Source: Hydractinia symbiolongicarpus (Eukaryota; Cnidaria; Hydrozoa; Anthoathecata; Hydractiniidae). From it: 64,000 bases of DNA. Where the stretch lies: NCBI RefSeq assembly GCF_029227915.1, contig NC_079888.1, positions 3,421,001 to 3,485,000 on the forward strand, in the 5' to 3' direction. The notes beneath the pieces are model-generated. The model did not search any database. It was given only the letters and a program-made list of their open reading frames with translations, and had not been told where the DNA came from. Both the position numbers and the translations under genes were made by a program. This document shows positions 43,632 to 56,369 of the stretch, piece by piece (the stretch's first letter is position 1; each line of letters begins with the position of its first letter).

Positions 43632-43704
43632 GGGGAATTAGCTCATATGGTAGAGCGCTCGCTTCGCATGGCAGAGGTACCGGGATCGATGCCCGGATTC
43701 TCCA
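43632..43704 (+). tRNA. Class D tRNA-Ala (CGC), weakened
   Basis: GGCAG anticodon strand. Other arms consensus. Start of a 515-bp period run. Confidence 0.62.
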
Positions 43705-44146
43705 AACTTCTGAATTATTGCGTGTAATGTTTATCATGTGCATATCGGCAATCAAAGTGTCTGCATTAGAATAATATAATAATTAGAAATATATTTTTTT
43801 ATTCCTTCAACCAATGTATGTTGCATACCGCGGAGACAATTTAGCCAATCCATTTTGCAAACGTCGGTAAAGGCAACATATGATGTAGGCGAAGTTTCAC
43901 ATAAAGGCGGTGTTCTTTCTTAAGTGATTCGATGATCCGCTGCTGAATGATCCGACGATTGCTTACAATAATTTCACTTAAATTAATGATGTGATTATCG
44001 ACTTTCATGTCCAATCGTAAAAATAGGAACACGTGTTTTTTGTCACATAATAGGCAGTCTGTTCACTTAAATTTGAATATACGGTTGTTCTTCCAGTGAA
44101 GATTCTCATTCAATTTCCTTACTGCTGTCACAAGTCATATTTCATA

Positions 44147-44219
44147 GGGGCATTAGCTCATATGGTAGAGCGCTCGCTTCGCATGGCAGAGGTACCGGGA
44201 TCGATGCCCGGATTCTCCA
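44147..44219 (+). tRNA. Class D tRNA-Ala (CGC), weakened
   Basis: Class D plus C5 in the acceptor. Confidence 0.58.
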
Positions 44220-44661
44220 AAATTCTGAATTATTGCGTGTAATGTTTATCATGTGCATATCGGCAATCAAAGTGTCTGCATTAGAATAATATAATAATTA
44301 GAAATATATTTTTTTATTCCTTCAACCAATGTATGTTGCATACCGCGGAGACAATTTAGCCAATCCATTTTGCAAACGTCGGTAAAGGCAACATATGATG
44401 TAGGCGAAGTTTCACATAAAGGCTGTGTTCTTTCTTAAGTGATTCGATGATCCGCTGCTGAATGATCCGACGATTGCTTACAATAATTTCACTTAAATTA
44501 ATGATGTGATTATCGACTTTCATGTCCAATCGTAAAAATAGGAACACGTGTTTTTTGTCACATAATAGGCAGTCTGTTCACTTAAATTTGAATATACGGT
44601 TGTTCGTCCAGTGAAGATTCTCATTCAATTTCCTTACTGCTGTCACAAGTCATATTTCATA

Positions 44662-44734
44662 GGGGAATTAGCTCATATGGTAGAGCGCTCGCTTCGCATT
44701 CGAGAGGTACCGGGATCGATGCCCGGATTCTCCA
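44662..44734 (+). tRNA. Class E tRNA-Ala (CGC)
   Basis: C31/U39 mismatch only. Confidence 0.78.
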
Positions 44735-45175
44735 ACATTCTATATTATTGCGTATAGTGTTTGATCATGTGCATATCGTCAATCGAAGTGTCTCCATTAG
44801 TATAATAAAATAATTAGAAATATATTTTTTTTCCTTCAACCAATGTATGTTGCATACCGCGCAGACAATTTAGCCAATCCATTGTACACACGACGGTAAA
44901 GGCACTATACGTTAAAGACAAAGTTGTAGATAAAGACGGTGTTCTTTCTTAAGTGATTCGATGATCTGCTGCTGAATGATCCGACGATTGCTTACCATAG
45001 TTTCACTTAAATTAATGATGTGATTATCGACTTTCATGTCCAATCGTAAAAATAGGAACACGTGTTTTTTGTCACATAATAGGCAGTCTGTTCACTTAAA
45101 TTTGAATATACGGTTGTTCGTCCAGTGAAGATTCTCATTCAATTTCCTTACTGCTGTCACAAGTCATATTTCATA

Positions 45176-45248
45176 GGGGAATTAGCTCATATGGTAGAGC
45201 GCTCGCTTCGCATTCGAGAGGTACCGGGATCGATGCCCGGATTCTCCA
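45176..45248 (+). tRNA. Class E tRNA-Ala (CGC)
   Basis: C31/U39 mismatch only. Near-identical neighbour of 44,662 at 514 bp. Confidence 0.78.
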
Positions 45249-45689
45249 ACATTCTATATTATTGCGTATAGTGTTTGATCATGTGCATATCGTCAATCGA
45301 AGTGTCTCCATTAGTATAATAAAATAATTAGAAATATATTTTTTTTCCTTCAACCAATGTATGTTGCATACCGCGCAGACAATTTAGCCAATCCATTGTG
45401 CACACGACGGTAAAGGCACTATACGTTAAAGACAAAGTTGTAGATAAAGACGGTGTTCTTTCTTAAGTGATTCGATGATCTGCTGCTGAATGATCCGACG
45501 ATTCCTTACCATAGTTTCACTTAAATTAATGATGTGATTCTCGACTTTCATGTCCAATCGTAAAAATAGGAACACGTGTTTTTTGTCACATAATAGGCAG
45601 TCTGTTCCCTTATATTTGAATATACGGTAGTTCGTCCAGTGAAGATTCTCATTCAGATTCCTTATTGCTGTCACAAGTCATATGTCATA

Positions 45690-45762
45690 GGGGAATTAGC
45701 TCATATGATAGAGCGCTCGCTTCGCATCCGAGAGGTACCGGGATCGATGCCCGGATTCTCCA
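45690..45762 (+). tRNA. tRNA-Ala (CGC), D-loop variant
   Basis: The D loop ATATGATA lost one of the two conserved G residues. C39 breaks the loop-closing pair. Confidence 0.65.
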
Positions 45763-46272
45763 ACATTCTGTATCATTGCATATAGTGGTCGATCATGTGC
45801 ATATCGGCAATCAAAGTGTCTGCATTGGTATAATAAAATAATTAGAAATATAATTAAGTCCTTCAAACAATGTCCTTCAATCAAAAAATCTCCATTAGTG
45901 TAATAAAATAATTAGAAATATATTTAAGTCCTTCAAATAATGCACATTTCATACCCCGCAAACAATTTAGCCAATCCATTGTGCAAGCGTTGGTTAAGGC
46001 ACTATACGTTAAAGGCAAAGTTGTAGATAAAGACGGTGTTCTCTCTTAAGTGATTCGATGATCTCCTGCTGAATGATCCGACGATTGCTTACAATAATTT
46101 CACTTAAATTAAAGATGTGATTCTCGACTTTCATGTCCAATTGTAAAAATAGGAACACGTGTTTTTTGTCACATAATAGGCAGTCTGTTCACTTATATTT
46201 GAATATACGGTAGTTCTTCCAGTGAAGATTCTCATTCAGATTCCTTGTTGCTGTCACAAGTCATATGTCATA

Positions 46273-46345
46273 GGGGAAGTAGCTCATATGGTAGAGCGCT
46301 CACTTCGCATGCGAGAGGTACCGGGATTGATGCCCGGATTCTCCA
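46273..46345 (+). tRNA. tRNA-Ala (CGC), weakened
   Basis: Same as 36,714, 9,559 bp away. Confidence 0.62.
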
Positions 46346-46858
46346 ACATTCTGTATTATTGGGTATAGTGGTCGATCATGTGCATATCGTCAATCAAGGC
46401 GTCTGCATTGGTATAATAAAATAATTGGAAATATAATTAAGTTTTTCAACCAATGTCCTTCAATCAAAGTGTCTCCATTAGTATAACAAAATAATTAGAA
46501 ATATATTTTTTTATTCCTTCAACCAATGTATGTTGCATACCGCGCAGACAATTTAGCCAATCCATTGTGCAAGCGTTGGTTAAGGCACTATACGTTAAAG
46601 GCAAAGTTGTAGATAAAGACGGTGTTCTCTCTTAAGTGATTCGATAATCTGCTGCTAAATGATCTGACGATTGCTTACAATAATTTTACTTAAATTAATG
46701 ATGTGATTCTCGACTTTCATGTGCAATCGTAAAAATAGGAACGCGTGTTTCTTGTCACATAATAGGCGGTCTGTTCACCTAAATTTGAATATACGGTAGT
46801 TCGTCCAGAGGAGATTCTCATTCAATTTCCTTATTGCTGTTACTAGTCATATGTCATA

Positions 46859-46931
46859 GGGGAATTAGCTCATAAGGTAGAGCGCTCGCTTTGCATACGA
46901 AAAGTACCGGAATCGATGCCCGGACATTCCA
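46859..46931 (+). pseudogene. Class B tRNA-Ala (TGC) pseudogene
   Basis: Same as 37,300, 9,559 bp away. Confidence 0.65.
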
Positions 46932-47333
46932 ACATTCTGTATTATTGGGTATAGTGGTCGATCATGTGCATATTTTAAATATATTTAAGTCTTTCAGCCA
47001 ATGTATGTTGCATACCGCGCAGACAATTTACCCAATCAATGTTGAAAACGTCTGGAAAGGCACTATATGTTACAGGCGAAGTTGCAGATAAGGACGCTGT
47101 TCTTTCTTAAATGATTCGATGATCTGCTGCTGAATGATCCGACCATTGCTTACAATAATTTCACTTGAATTATTGATGTGATTCTCGACTTTCATGTCCA
47201 ATCGTAAAAATAGGAACGCGTGTTTCTTGTCACATAATAGGCAGTCTGCTCACGTAAATTTGGTTATACGGTAGTGCGTCCAGTGAAGATTTTCATTCAA
47301 TTTGCTTATTGCTGTCACAAGTCATATGTCATA

Positions 47334-47406
47334 GGGGAATTAGCTCATATGGTAGAGCGCTCGCTTCGCATGCGAGAGGTACTGGGATCGATGCCCGGAT
47401 TCTCCA
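47334..47406 (+). tRNA. tRNA-Ala (CGC), near consensus
   Basis: Same as 37,775. U50:G64 wobble. Confidence 0.88.
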
Positions 47407-48022
47407 TCATTCTGTATTATTGCGAATAGTGTCCGATCATGTGCATATCGTCAACCAAAGTGTCTGCATTAGTATAATAACATAATTAGAAATATATTTA
47501 AGTCCTTTAACCAATGTACATTTCATACCCCGCAAACAATTTAGCCAATCCATTGTGCAAGCGTTGGTTAAGGCACTATACGTTAAAGGCAAAGTTGTAG
47601 ATAAAGACGGTGTTCTCTTTTAAGTGATTCGATGATCTGCTGCTGAATCATCCGAAGATTGCTTACAATAATTTCACTTAAATTAATGATGTGATTCTCG
47701 ACTTTCATGTCCTATCGTAAAAATAGGAACGCGTGTTTCTTGTCACATAATAGGCGGTCTGTTCACTTAAATTTGAATATAAAAACGGTGTTCTTTCTTA
47801 AGTGATTCGATGATCCGCTGTTAAATGATCCGACGATTGCTTATAATTTCACTTAAATTGATGATGTGATTCTCGACTTTCATGTCCAATCGTAAAAATT
47901 GGAACACCTGTTTTTTGTCACATAATAGGCAGTCTGTTTACGTAGAATTTGGATACACGGCACTTCGCCCAGTGAAGATTCTCATTCAATTTCCTTATTG
48001 CTGTCACAAGTCATATGTCATG

Positions 48023-48094
48023 GGGGAATTAGCTCATATGGTAGAGCGCTCGCTTCGCATGGAGAGGTACCGGGATCGATGCCCGGATTCTCCA
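48023..48094 (+). pseudogene. tRNA-Ala (CGC), 1-nt anticodon-stem deletion
   Basis: GGAG for GCGAG leaves 72 nt and a broken anticodon stem. Other arms perfect. Confidence 0.65.
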
Positions 48095-48606
48095 TCTTTC
48101 TACATTATTGCGTGTAGTGTCCGATCATGTGCATATCGCCTATCAAAGTGTCTGCATTAGTATAATAAAATAATTAGAAATTAGAAATTAAGTCCTTCAA
48201 ACAATGTCCTTCAATCAAAGTATCTCCATTAGTATAATAAAATAGTTAGAAATATATTTAAGTCCTTCAAATAATGTACATTTCAAACCCCGCAAACAAT
48301 TTAGCCAATCCATTGTGCAAGCGTTAGTTAAGGCACTATACGTTAAAGGCAAAGTTGTAGATAAAGACAGTGTTCTCTCTTAAGTGATTCGATGATCTGC
48401 TGCTGAATGATCCGACGATTGCTTATAATACTTTTACTTAAATTGATGATGTGATTCTCGACTTTCATATCCAATCGTAAAAATAGGAACACGTGTTTTT
48501 TGTCACATAATAGGCAGTCTGTTCACTTAAATTTGAATATACGGTAGCTCGTCCAGTGAAGATTCTCATTCAGATTCCTTATTGATGTCACAAGTCATAT
48601 GTCATA

Positions 48607-48679
48607 GGGGAATTAGCTCATATGGTAGAGCGCTCGCTTCGCATGGCAGAGGTACCGGGATCAATGCCCGGATTCTCCA
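48607..48679 (+). tRNA. Class D tRNA-Ala (CGC), weakened
   Basis: GGCAG, and T loop ATCAATG. Confidence 0.6.
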
Positions 48680-49121
48680 AAGTTCTGAATTATTACGTGT
48701 AATGTTTATCATGTGCATATCGGCAATCAAAGTGTCTGCATTAGTATAATATAATAATTAGAAATATATTTTTTTATTCCTTCAACCAATGTATGTTGCA
48801 TACCGCGGAGACAATTTAGCCAATCCATTTTGCAAACGTCGGTAAAGGCAACATATGATGTAGGCGAAGTTTCACATAAAGGCGGTGTTCTTTCTTAAGT
48901 GATTCGATGATCCGCTGCTGAATGATCCGACGATTGCTTACAATAATTTCACTTAAATTAATGATGTGATTATCGACTTTCATGTCCAATCGTAAAAATA
49001 GGAACACGTGTTTTTTGTCACATAATAGGCAGTCTGTTCACTTAAATTTGAATATACGGTTGTTCGTCCAGTGAAGATTCTCATTCAATTTCCTTACTGC
49101 TGTCACAAGTCATATTTCATA

Positions 49122-49194
49122 GGGGAATTAGCTCATATGGTAGAGCGCTCGCTTCGCATTCGAGAGGTACCGGGATCGATGCCCGGATTCTCCA
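49122..49194 (+). tRNA. Class E tRNA-Ala (CGC)
   Basis: C31/U39 mismatch only. Confidence 0.78.
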
Positions 49195-49635
49195 ACATTC
49201 TATATTATTGCGTATAGTGTTTGATCATGTGCATATCGTCAATCGAAGTGTCTCCATTAGTATAATAAAATAATTAGAAATATATTTTTTTTCCTTCAAC
49301 CAATGTATGTTGCATACCGCGCAGACAATTTAGCCAATCCATTGTGCACACGACGGTAAAGGCACTATACGTTAAACACAAAGTTGTAGATAAAGACTGT
49401 GTTCTTTCTTAAGTGATTCGATGATCTGCTGCTGAATGATCCGACGATTGCTTACCATAATTTCACTTAAATTAATGATGTGATTCTCGACTTTCATGTC
49501 CAATCGTAAAAATAGGAACACGTGTTTTTTGTCACATAATAGGCAGTCTGTTCCCTTATATTTGAATATACGGTAGTTCGTCCAGTGAAGATTCTCATTC
49601 AGATTCCTTATTGCTGTCACAAGTCATATGTCATG

Positions 49636-49707
49636 GGGGAATTAGCTCATATGGTAGAGCGCTCGCTTCGCATGGAGAGGTACCGGGATCGATGCCCGGA
49701 TTCTCCA
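49636..49707 (+). pseudogene. tRNA-Ala (CGC), 1-nt anticodon-stem deletion
   Basis: Copy of 48,023 at 1,613 bp. Confidence 0.65.
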
Positions 49708-50219
49708 TCTTTCTACATTATTGCGTGTAGTGTCCGATCATGTGCATATCGCCTATCAAAGTGTCTGCATTAGTATAATAAAATAATTAGAAATTAGAAA
49801 TTAAGTCCTTCAAACAATGTCCTTCAATCAAAGTATCTCCATTAGTATAATAAAATAGTTATAAATATATTTAAGTCCTTCAAATAATGTACATTTCAAA
49901 CCCCGCAAACAATTTAGCCAATCCATTGTGCAAGCGTTAGTTAAGGCACTATACGTTAAAGGCAAAGTTGTAGATAAAGACAGTGTTCTCTCTTAAGTGA
50001 TTCGATGATCTGCTGCTGAATGATCCGACGATTGCTTATAATACTTTTACTTAAATTGATGATGTGATTCTCGACTTTCATATCCAATCGTAAAAATAGG
50101 AACACGTGTTTTTTGTCACATAATAGGCAGTCTGTTCACTTAAATTTGAATATACGGTAGCTCGTCCAGTGAAGATTCTCATTCAGATTCCTTATTGATG
50201 TCACAAGTCATATGTCATA

Positions 50220-50292
50220 GGGGAATTAGCTCATATGGTAGAGCGCTCGCTTCGCATGGCAGAGGTACCGGGATCAATGCCCGGATTCTCCA
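50220..50292 (+). tRNA. Class D tRNA-Ala (CGC), weakened
   Basis: Copy of 48,607. Confidence 0.6.
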
Positions 50293-50734
50293 AAGTTCTG
50301 AATTATTACGTGTAATGTTTATCATGTGCATATCGGCAATCAAAGTGTCTGCATTAGTATAATATAATAATTAGAAATATATTTTTTTATTCCTTCAACC
50401 AATGTATGTTGCATACCGCGGAGACAATTTAGCCAATCCATTTTGCAAACGTCGGTAAAGGCAACATATGATGTAGGCGAAGTTTCACATAAAGGCGGTG
50501 TTCTTTCTTAAGTGATTCGATGATCCGCTGCTGAATGATCCGACGATTGCTTACAATAATTTCACTTAAATTAATGATGTGATTATCGACTTTCATGTCC
50601 AATCGTAAAAATAGGAACACGTGTTTTTTGTCACATAATAGGCAGTCTGTTCACTTAAATTTGAATATACGGTTGTTCGTCCAGTGAAGATTCTCATTCA
50701 ATTTCCTTACTGCTGTCACAAGTCATATTTCATA

Positions 50735-50807
50735 GGGGAATTAGCTCATATGGTAGAGCGCTCGCTTCGCATTCGAGAGGTACCGGGATCGATGCCCGGA
50801 TTCTCCA
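50735..50807 (+). tRNA. Class E tRNA-Ala (CGC)
   Basis: Copy of 49,122. First of five tRNAs in the 2,781-bp repeat. Confidence 0.78.
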
Positions 50808-51248
50808 ACATTCTATATTATTGCGAATAGTGTTTGATCATGTGCATATCGTCAATCGAAGTGTCTCCATTAGTATAATAAAATAATTAGAAATATATTT
50901 TTTTTCCTTCAACCAATGTATGTTGCATACCGCGCAGACAATTTAGCCAATCCATTGTGCACACGACGGTAAAGGCACTATAGGTTAAACACAAAGTTGT
51001 AGATAAAGACTGTGTTCTTTCTTAAGTGATTCGATGATCTGCTGCTGAATGATCCGACGATTGCTTACCATAATTTCACTTAAATTAATGATGTGATTCT
51101 CGACTTTCATGTCCAATCGTAAAAATAGGAACACGTGTTTTTTGTCACATAATAGGCAGTCTGTTCCCTTATATTTGAATATACGGTAGTTCGTCCAGTG
51201 AAGATTCTCATTCAGATTCCTTATTGCTGTCACAAGTCATATGTCATA

Positions 51249-51321
51249 GGGGAATTAGCTCATATGATAGAGCGCTCGCTTCGCATCCGAGAGGTACCGG
51301 GATCGATGCCCGGATTCTCCA
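51249..51321 (+). tRNA. tRNA-Ala (CGC), D-loop variant
   Basis: Same changes as 45,690: ATATGATA loop and C39. Confidence 0.65.
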
Positions 51322-51831
51322 ACATTCTGTATCATTGCATATAGTGGTCGATCATGTGCATATCGGCAATCAAAGTGTCTGCATTGGTATAATAAAATAA
51401 TTAGAAATATAATTAAGTCCTTCAAACAATGTCCTTCAATCAAAGTATCTCCATTATTGTAATAAAATAATTAGAAATATATTTAAGTCCTTCAAATAAT
51501 GTACATTTCATACCCCGCAAACAAATTAGCCAATCCATTGTGCAAGCGTTGGTTAAGGCACTATACGTTAAAGGCAAAGTTGTAGATAAAGACGGTGTTC
51601 TCTCTTAAGTAATTCGATGATCTCCTGCTGAATGATCCGACGATTGCTTACCATAATTTCACTTAAATTAATGATGTGATTCCCGACTTTCATGTCCAAT
51701 TGTAAAAATAGGAACACGTGTTTTTTGTCACATAATAGCCAGTCTGTTCACTTATATTTGAATATACGGTAGTTCTTCAAGTGAAGATTTTCATTCAGAT
51801 TCCTTATTGCTGTCACAAGTCATATGTCATA

Positions 51832-51904
51832 GGGGAATTAGCTCATATGGTAGAGCGCTCGCTTCGCATGCGAGAGGTACCGGGATCGATGCCCGGATTC
51901 TCCA
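51832..51904 (+). tRNA. tRNA-Ala (CGC), class A consensus
   Basis: Perfect consensus. Confidence 0.92.
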
Positions 51905-52414
51905 ACATTCTGTATTATTGCGTATAGTGGTCGATCCTGTGCATATCGTCAATCAAAGTGTCTGCATTGGTATAATAAAATAATTAGAAATATAATTATG
52001 TCCTTTAACCAATGTCCTTCAATCAAAGTATCTCCATTAGTATAATAAAATAATTAGAAATATATTTAAGTCCTTCAAATAATGTGCATTTCATACCCCG
52101 CAAACAATTTAGCCAATCCATTGTGCAAGCGTTGGTTAAGGCACTATACGTTAAAGGCAAAGTTGTAGATAAAGACGGTGTTCTCTCTTAAGTGATTCGA
52201 TGATCTGCTGCTGAATGATCCGACGATTGCTTACAATAATTTCACTTAAATTAATGATGTGATTCTCGACTTTCATGTCCAATTGTAAAAATAGGAACAC
52301 GTGTTTTTTGTCACATAATAGGCAGTCTGTTCACTTATATTTGAATATACGGTAGTTCTTCCAGTGAAGATTCTCATTCAGATTCCTTATTGCTGTCACA
52401 AGTCATATGTCATA

Positions 52415-52487
52415 GGGGAATTAGCTCATATGGTAGAGCGCTCGCTTCGCATGCGAGAGGTACCGGGATCGATGCCCGGATTCTCCA
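52415..52487 (+). tRNA. tRNA-Ala (CGC), class A consensus
   Basis: Perfect consensus. Confidence 0.92.
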
Positions 52488-53000
52488 ACATTCTGTATTA
52501 TTGCGTAAAGTGGTCGATCATGTGCATATCGTCAATCAAAGTGTCTGCATTGGTATAATAAAATATTTAGAAATATAATTAAGTCCTTCAACCAATGTCC
52601 TTCAATCAAAGTATCTCCAATAGTATAATAAAATAATTAGAAATATATTTTTTTATTCCTTCAACCAATGTATGTTGCATACCGCGCAGACAATTTAGCC
52701 AATCCATTTTGCAAACGCCGGTAAAGTGAACATATGATGTAGGCGAAGTTTCAGATAAAAACGGTGTTCTTTCTTAAGTGATTCGATGATCCGCTGCTAA
52801 ATGATCCGACGATTGCTTACAATAATTTCACTTAAATTGATGATGTGATTCTCGACTTTCATGTCCAATCGTAAAAATAGAAACACGTGTTTCTTGTCAC
52901 ATAATAGGCAGTCTGTTCACATAAATTTGAATATACGGCTGTTCGTCCAGTGAAGATTCTCATTCAATTTCCTTACTGCTGTCACAAGTCATATGGCATA

Positions 53001-53073
53001 GGGGAATTAGCTCATATGGTAGAGCGCTCGCTTCGCATGGCAGAGGTACCGGGATCAATGCCCGGATTCTCCA
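53001..53073 (+). tRNA. Class D tRNA-Ala (CGC), weakened
   Basis: GGCAG and T loop ATCAATG. Confidence 0.6.
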
Positions 53074-53515
53074 AAATTCTGAATTATTGCGTGTAATGTT
53101 TATCATGTGCATATCGGCAATCAAAGTGTCTGCATTAGTATAATATAATAATTAGAAATATATTTTTTTATTCCTTCAACCAATGTATGTTGCATACCGC
53201 GGAGACAATTTAGCCAATCCATTTTGCAAACGTCGGTAAAGGCAACATATGATGTAGGCGAAGTTTCACATAAAGGCGGTGTTCTTTCTTAAGTGATTCG
53301 ATGATCCGCTGCTGAATGATCCGACGATTGCTTACAATAATTTCACTTAAATTAATGATGTGATTATCGACTTTCATGTCCAATCGTAAAAATAGGAACA
53401 CGTGTTTTTTGTCACATAATAGGCAGTCTGTTCACTTAAATTTGAATATACGGTTGTTCGTCCAGTGAAGATTCTCATTCAATTTCCTTACTGCTGTCAC
53501 AAGTCATATTTCATA

Positions 53516-53588
53516 GGGGAATTAGCTCATATGGTAGAGCGCTCGCTTCGCATTCGAGAGGTACCGGGATCGATGCCCGGATTCTCCA
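53516..53588 (+). tRNA. Class E tRNA-Ala (CGC)
   Basis: Copy of 50,735 at 2,781 bp. Confidence 0.78.
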
Positions 53589-54029
53589 ACATTCTATATT
53601 ATTGCGTATAGTGTTTGATCATGTGCATATCGTCAATCGAAGTGTCTCCATTAGTATAATAAAATAATTAGAAATATATTTTTTTTCCTTCAACCAATGA
53701 ATGTTGCATACCGCGCAGACAATTTAGCCAATCCATTGTGCACACGACGGTAAAGGCACTATACGTTAAACACAAAGTTGTAGATAAGGACGGTGTTCTT
53801 TCTTAAGTGATTCGATGATCTGCTGCTGAATGATCCGACGATTGCTTACCATAATTTCACTTAAATTAATGATGTGATTCTCGACTTTCATGTCCAATCG
53901 TAAAAATAGGAACACGTGTTTTTTGTCACATAATAGGCAGTCTGTTCCCTTATATTTGAATATACGGTAGTTCGTCCAGTGAAGATTCTCATTCAGATTC
54001 CTTATTGCTGTCACAAGTCATATGTCATA

Positions 54030-54102
54030 GGGGAATTAGCTCATATAGTAGAGCGCTCGCTTCGCATGCGAGAGGTACCGGGATCGATGCCCGGATTCTC
54101 CA
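54030..54102 (+). tRNA. tRNA-Ala (CGC), D-loop variant
   Basis: D loop ATATAGTA lost a conserved G. All stems are consensus, unlike its sister 51,249. Confidence 0.75.
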
Positions 54103-54612
54103 ACATTCTGTATCATTGCGTATAGTGGTCGATCATGTGCATATCGGCAATCAAAGTGTCTGCATTGGTATAATAAAATAATTAGAAATATAATTAAGTC
54201 CTTCAAACAATGTCCTTCAATCAAAGTATCTCCATTATTGTAATAAAATAATTAGAAATATATTTAAGTCCTTCAAATAATGTACATTTCATACCCCGCA
54301 AACAATTTAGCCAATCCATTGTGCAAGCGTTGGTTAAGGCACTATACGTTAAAGGCAAAGTTGTAGATAAAGACGGTGTTCTCTCTTAAGTAATTCGATG
54401 ATCTCCTGCTGAATGATCCGACGATTGCTTACCATAATTTCACTTAAATTAATGATGTGATTCCCGACTTTCATGTCCAATTGTAAAAATAGGAACACGT
54501 GTTTTTTGTCACATAATAGCCAGTCTGTTCACTTATATTTGAATATACGGTAGTTCTTCCAGTGAAGATTTTCATTCAGATTCCTTATTGCTGTCACAAG
54601 TCATATGTCATA

Positions 54613-54685
54613 GGGGAATTAGCTCATATGGTAGAGCGCTCGCTTCGCATGCGAGAGGTACCGGGATCGATGCCCGGATTCTCCA
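54613..54685 (+). tRNA. tRNA-Ala (CGC), class A consensus
   Basis: Perfect consensus, copy of 51,832. Confidence 0.92.
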
Positions 54686-55195
54686 ACATTCTGTATTATT
54701 GCGTATAGTGGTCGGTCCTGTGCATATCGTCAATCAAAGTGTCTGCATTGGTATAATAAAATAATTAGAAATATAATTATGTCCTTTAACCAATGTCCTT
54801 CAATCAAAGTATCTCCATTAGTATAATAAAATAATTAGAAATATATTTAAGTCCTTCAAATAATGTGCATTTCATACCCCGCAAACAATTTAGCCAATCC
54901 ATTCTGCAAGCATTGGTTAAGGCACTATACGTTAAAGGCAAAGTTGTAGATAAAGACGGTGTTCTCTCTTAAGTGATTCGATGATCTGCTGCTGAATGAT
55001 CCGACGATTGCTTACAATAATTTCACTTAAATTAATGATGTGATTCTCGACTTTCATGTCCAATTGTAAAAATAGGAACACGTGTTTTTTGTCACATAAT
55101 AGGCAGTCTGTTCACTTATATTTGAATTTACGGTAGTTCTTCCAGTGAAGATTCTCATTCAGATTCCTTATTGCTGTCACAAGTCATATGTCATA

Positions 55196-55268
55196 GGGGA
55201 ATTAGCTCATATGGTAGAGCGCTCGCTTCGCATGCGAGAGGTACCGGGATCGATGCCCGGATTCTCCA
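55196..55268 (+). tRNA. tRNA-Ala (CGC), class A consensus
   Basis: Perfect consensus, copy of 52,415. Confidence 0.92.
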
Positions 55269-55781
55269 ACATTCTGTATTATTGCGTAAAGTGGTCGATC
55301 ATGTGCATATCGTCAATCAAAGTGTCTGCATTGGTATAATAAAATAATTAGAAATATAATTAAGTCCTTCAACCAATGTCCTTCAATCAAAGTATCTCCA
55401 ATAGTATAATAAAATAATTAGAAATATATTTTTTTATTCCTTCAACCAATGTATGTTGCATACCGCGCAGACAATTTAGCCAATCCATTTTGCAAACGCC
55501 GGTAAAGTCAACATATGATGTAGGCGAAGTTTCAGATAAAAACGGTGTTCTTTCTTAAGTGATTCGATGATCCGCTGCTAAATGATCCGACGATTGCTTA
55601 CAATAATTTCACTTAAATTGATGATGTGATTCTCGACTTTCATGTCCAATCGTAAAAATAGAAACACGTGTTTCTTGTCACATAATAGGCAGTCTGTTCA
55701 CATAAATTTGAATATACGGCTGTTCGTCCAGTGAAGATTCTCATTCAATTTCCTTACTGCTGTCACAAGTCATATGTCATA

Positions 55782-55854
55782 GGGGAATTAGCTCATATGG
55801 TAGAGCGCTCGCTTCGCATGGCAGAGGTACCGGGATCGATGCCCGGATTCTCCA
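55782..55854 (+). tRNA. Class D tRNA-Ala (CGC), weakened
   Basis: GGCAG, with a consensus T loop. Confidence 0.6.
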
Positions 55855-56296
55855 AAATTCTGAATTATTGCGTGTAATGTTTATCATGTGCATATCGGCA
55901 ATCAAAGTGTCTGCATTAGAATAATATAATAATTAGAAATATATTTTTTTATTCCTTCAACCAATGTATGTTGCATACCGCGGAGACAATTTAGCCAATC
56001 CATTTTGCAAACGTCGGTAAAGGCAACATATGATGTAGGCGAAGTTTCACATAAAGGCGGTGTTCTTTCTTAAGTGATTCGATGATCCGCTGCTGAATGA
56101 TCCGACGATTGCTTACAATAATTTCACTTAAATTAATGATGTGATTATCGACTTTCATGTCCAATCGTAAAAATAGGAACACGTGTTTTTTGTCACATAA
56201 TAGGCAGTCTGTTCACTTAAATTTGAATATACGGTTGTTCGTCCAGTGCAGATTCTCATTCAATTTCCTTACTGCTGTCACAAGTCATATTTCATA

Positions 56297-56369
56297 GGGG
56301 AATTAGCTCATATGGTAGAGCACTCGCTTCGCATTCGAGAGGTACCGGGATCGATGCCCGGATTCTCCA
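56297..56369 (+). tRNA. Class E tRNA-Ala (CGC)
   Basis: C31/U39 mismatch plus A26. Confidence 0.75.

Larger units (their letters stand above)
41200..43730 (+). repeat. Block duplicated 9,369 bp downstream
   Basis: tRNAs at 41,366, 41,880, 42,463, 43,046 and 43,632 match 50,735, 51,249, 51,832, 52,415 and 53,001, all at 9,369 bp and in the same class order. Confidence 0.88.
47997..51222 (+). repeat. 1,613-bp three-tRNA repeat, two copies
   Basis: 48,023/48,607/49,122 and 49,636/50,220/50,735. Carries the 1-nt deleted tRNA in both copies. Confidence 0.92.
50500..56300 (+). repeat. 2,781-bp five-tRNA repeat, two copies
   Basis: tRNAs from 50,735 to 53,001 recur from 53,516 to 55,782 at exactly 2,781 bp, and the next one at 56,297 begins a third copy. 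Confidence 0.93.
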
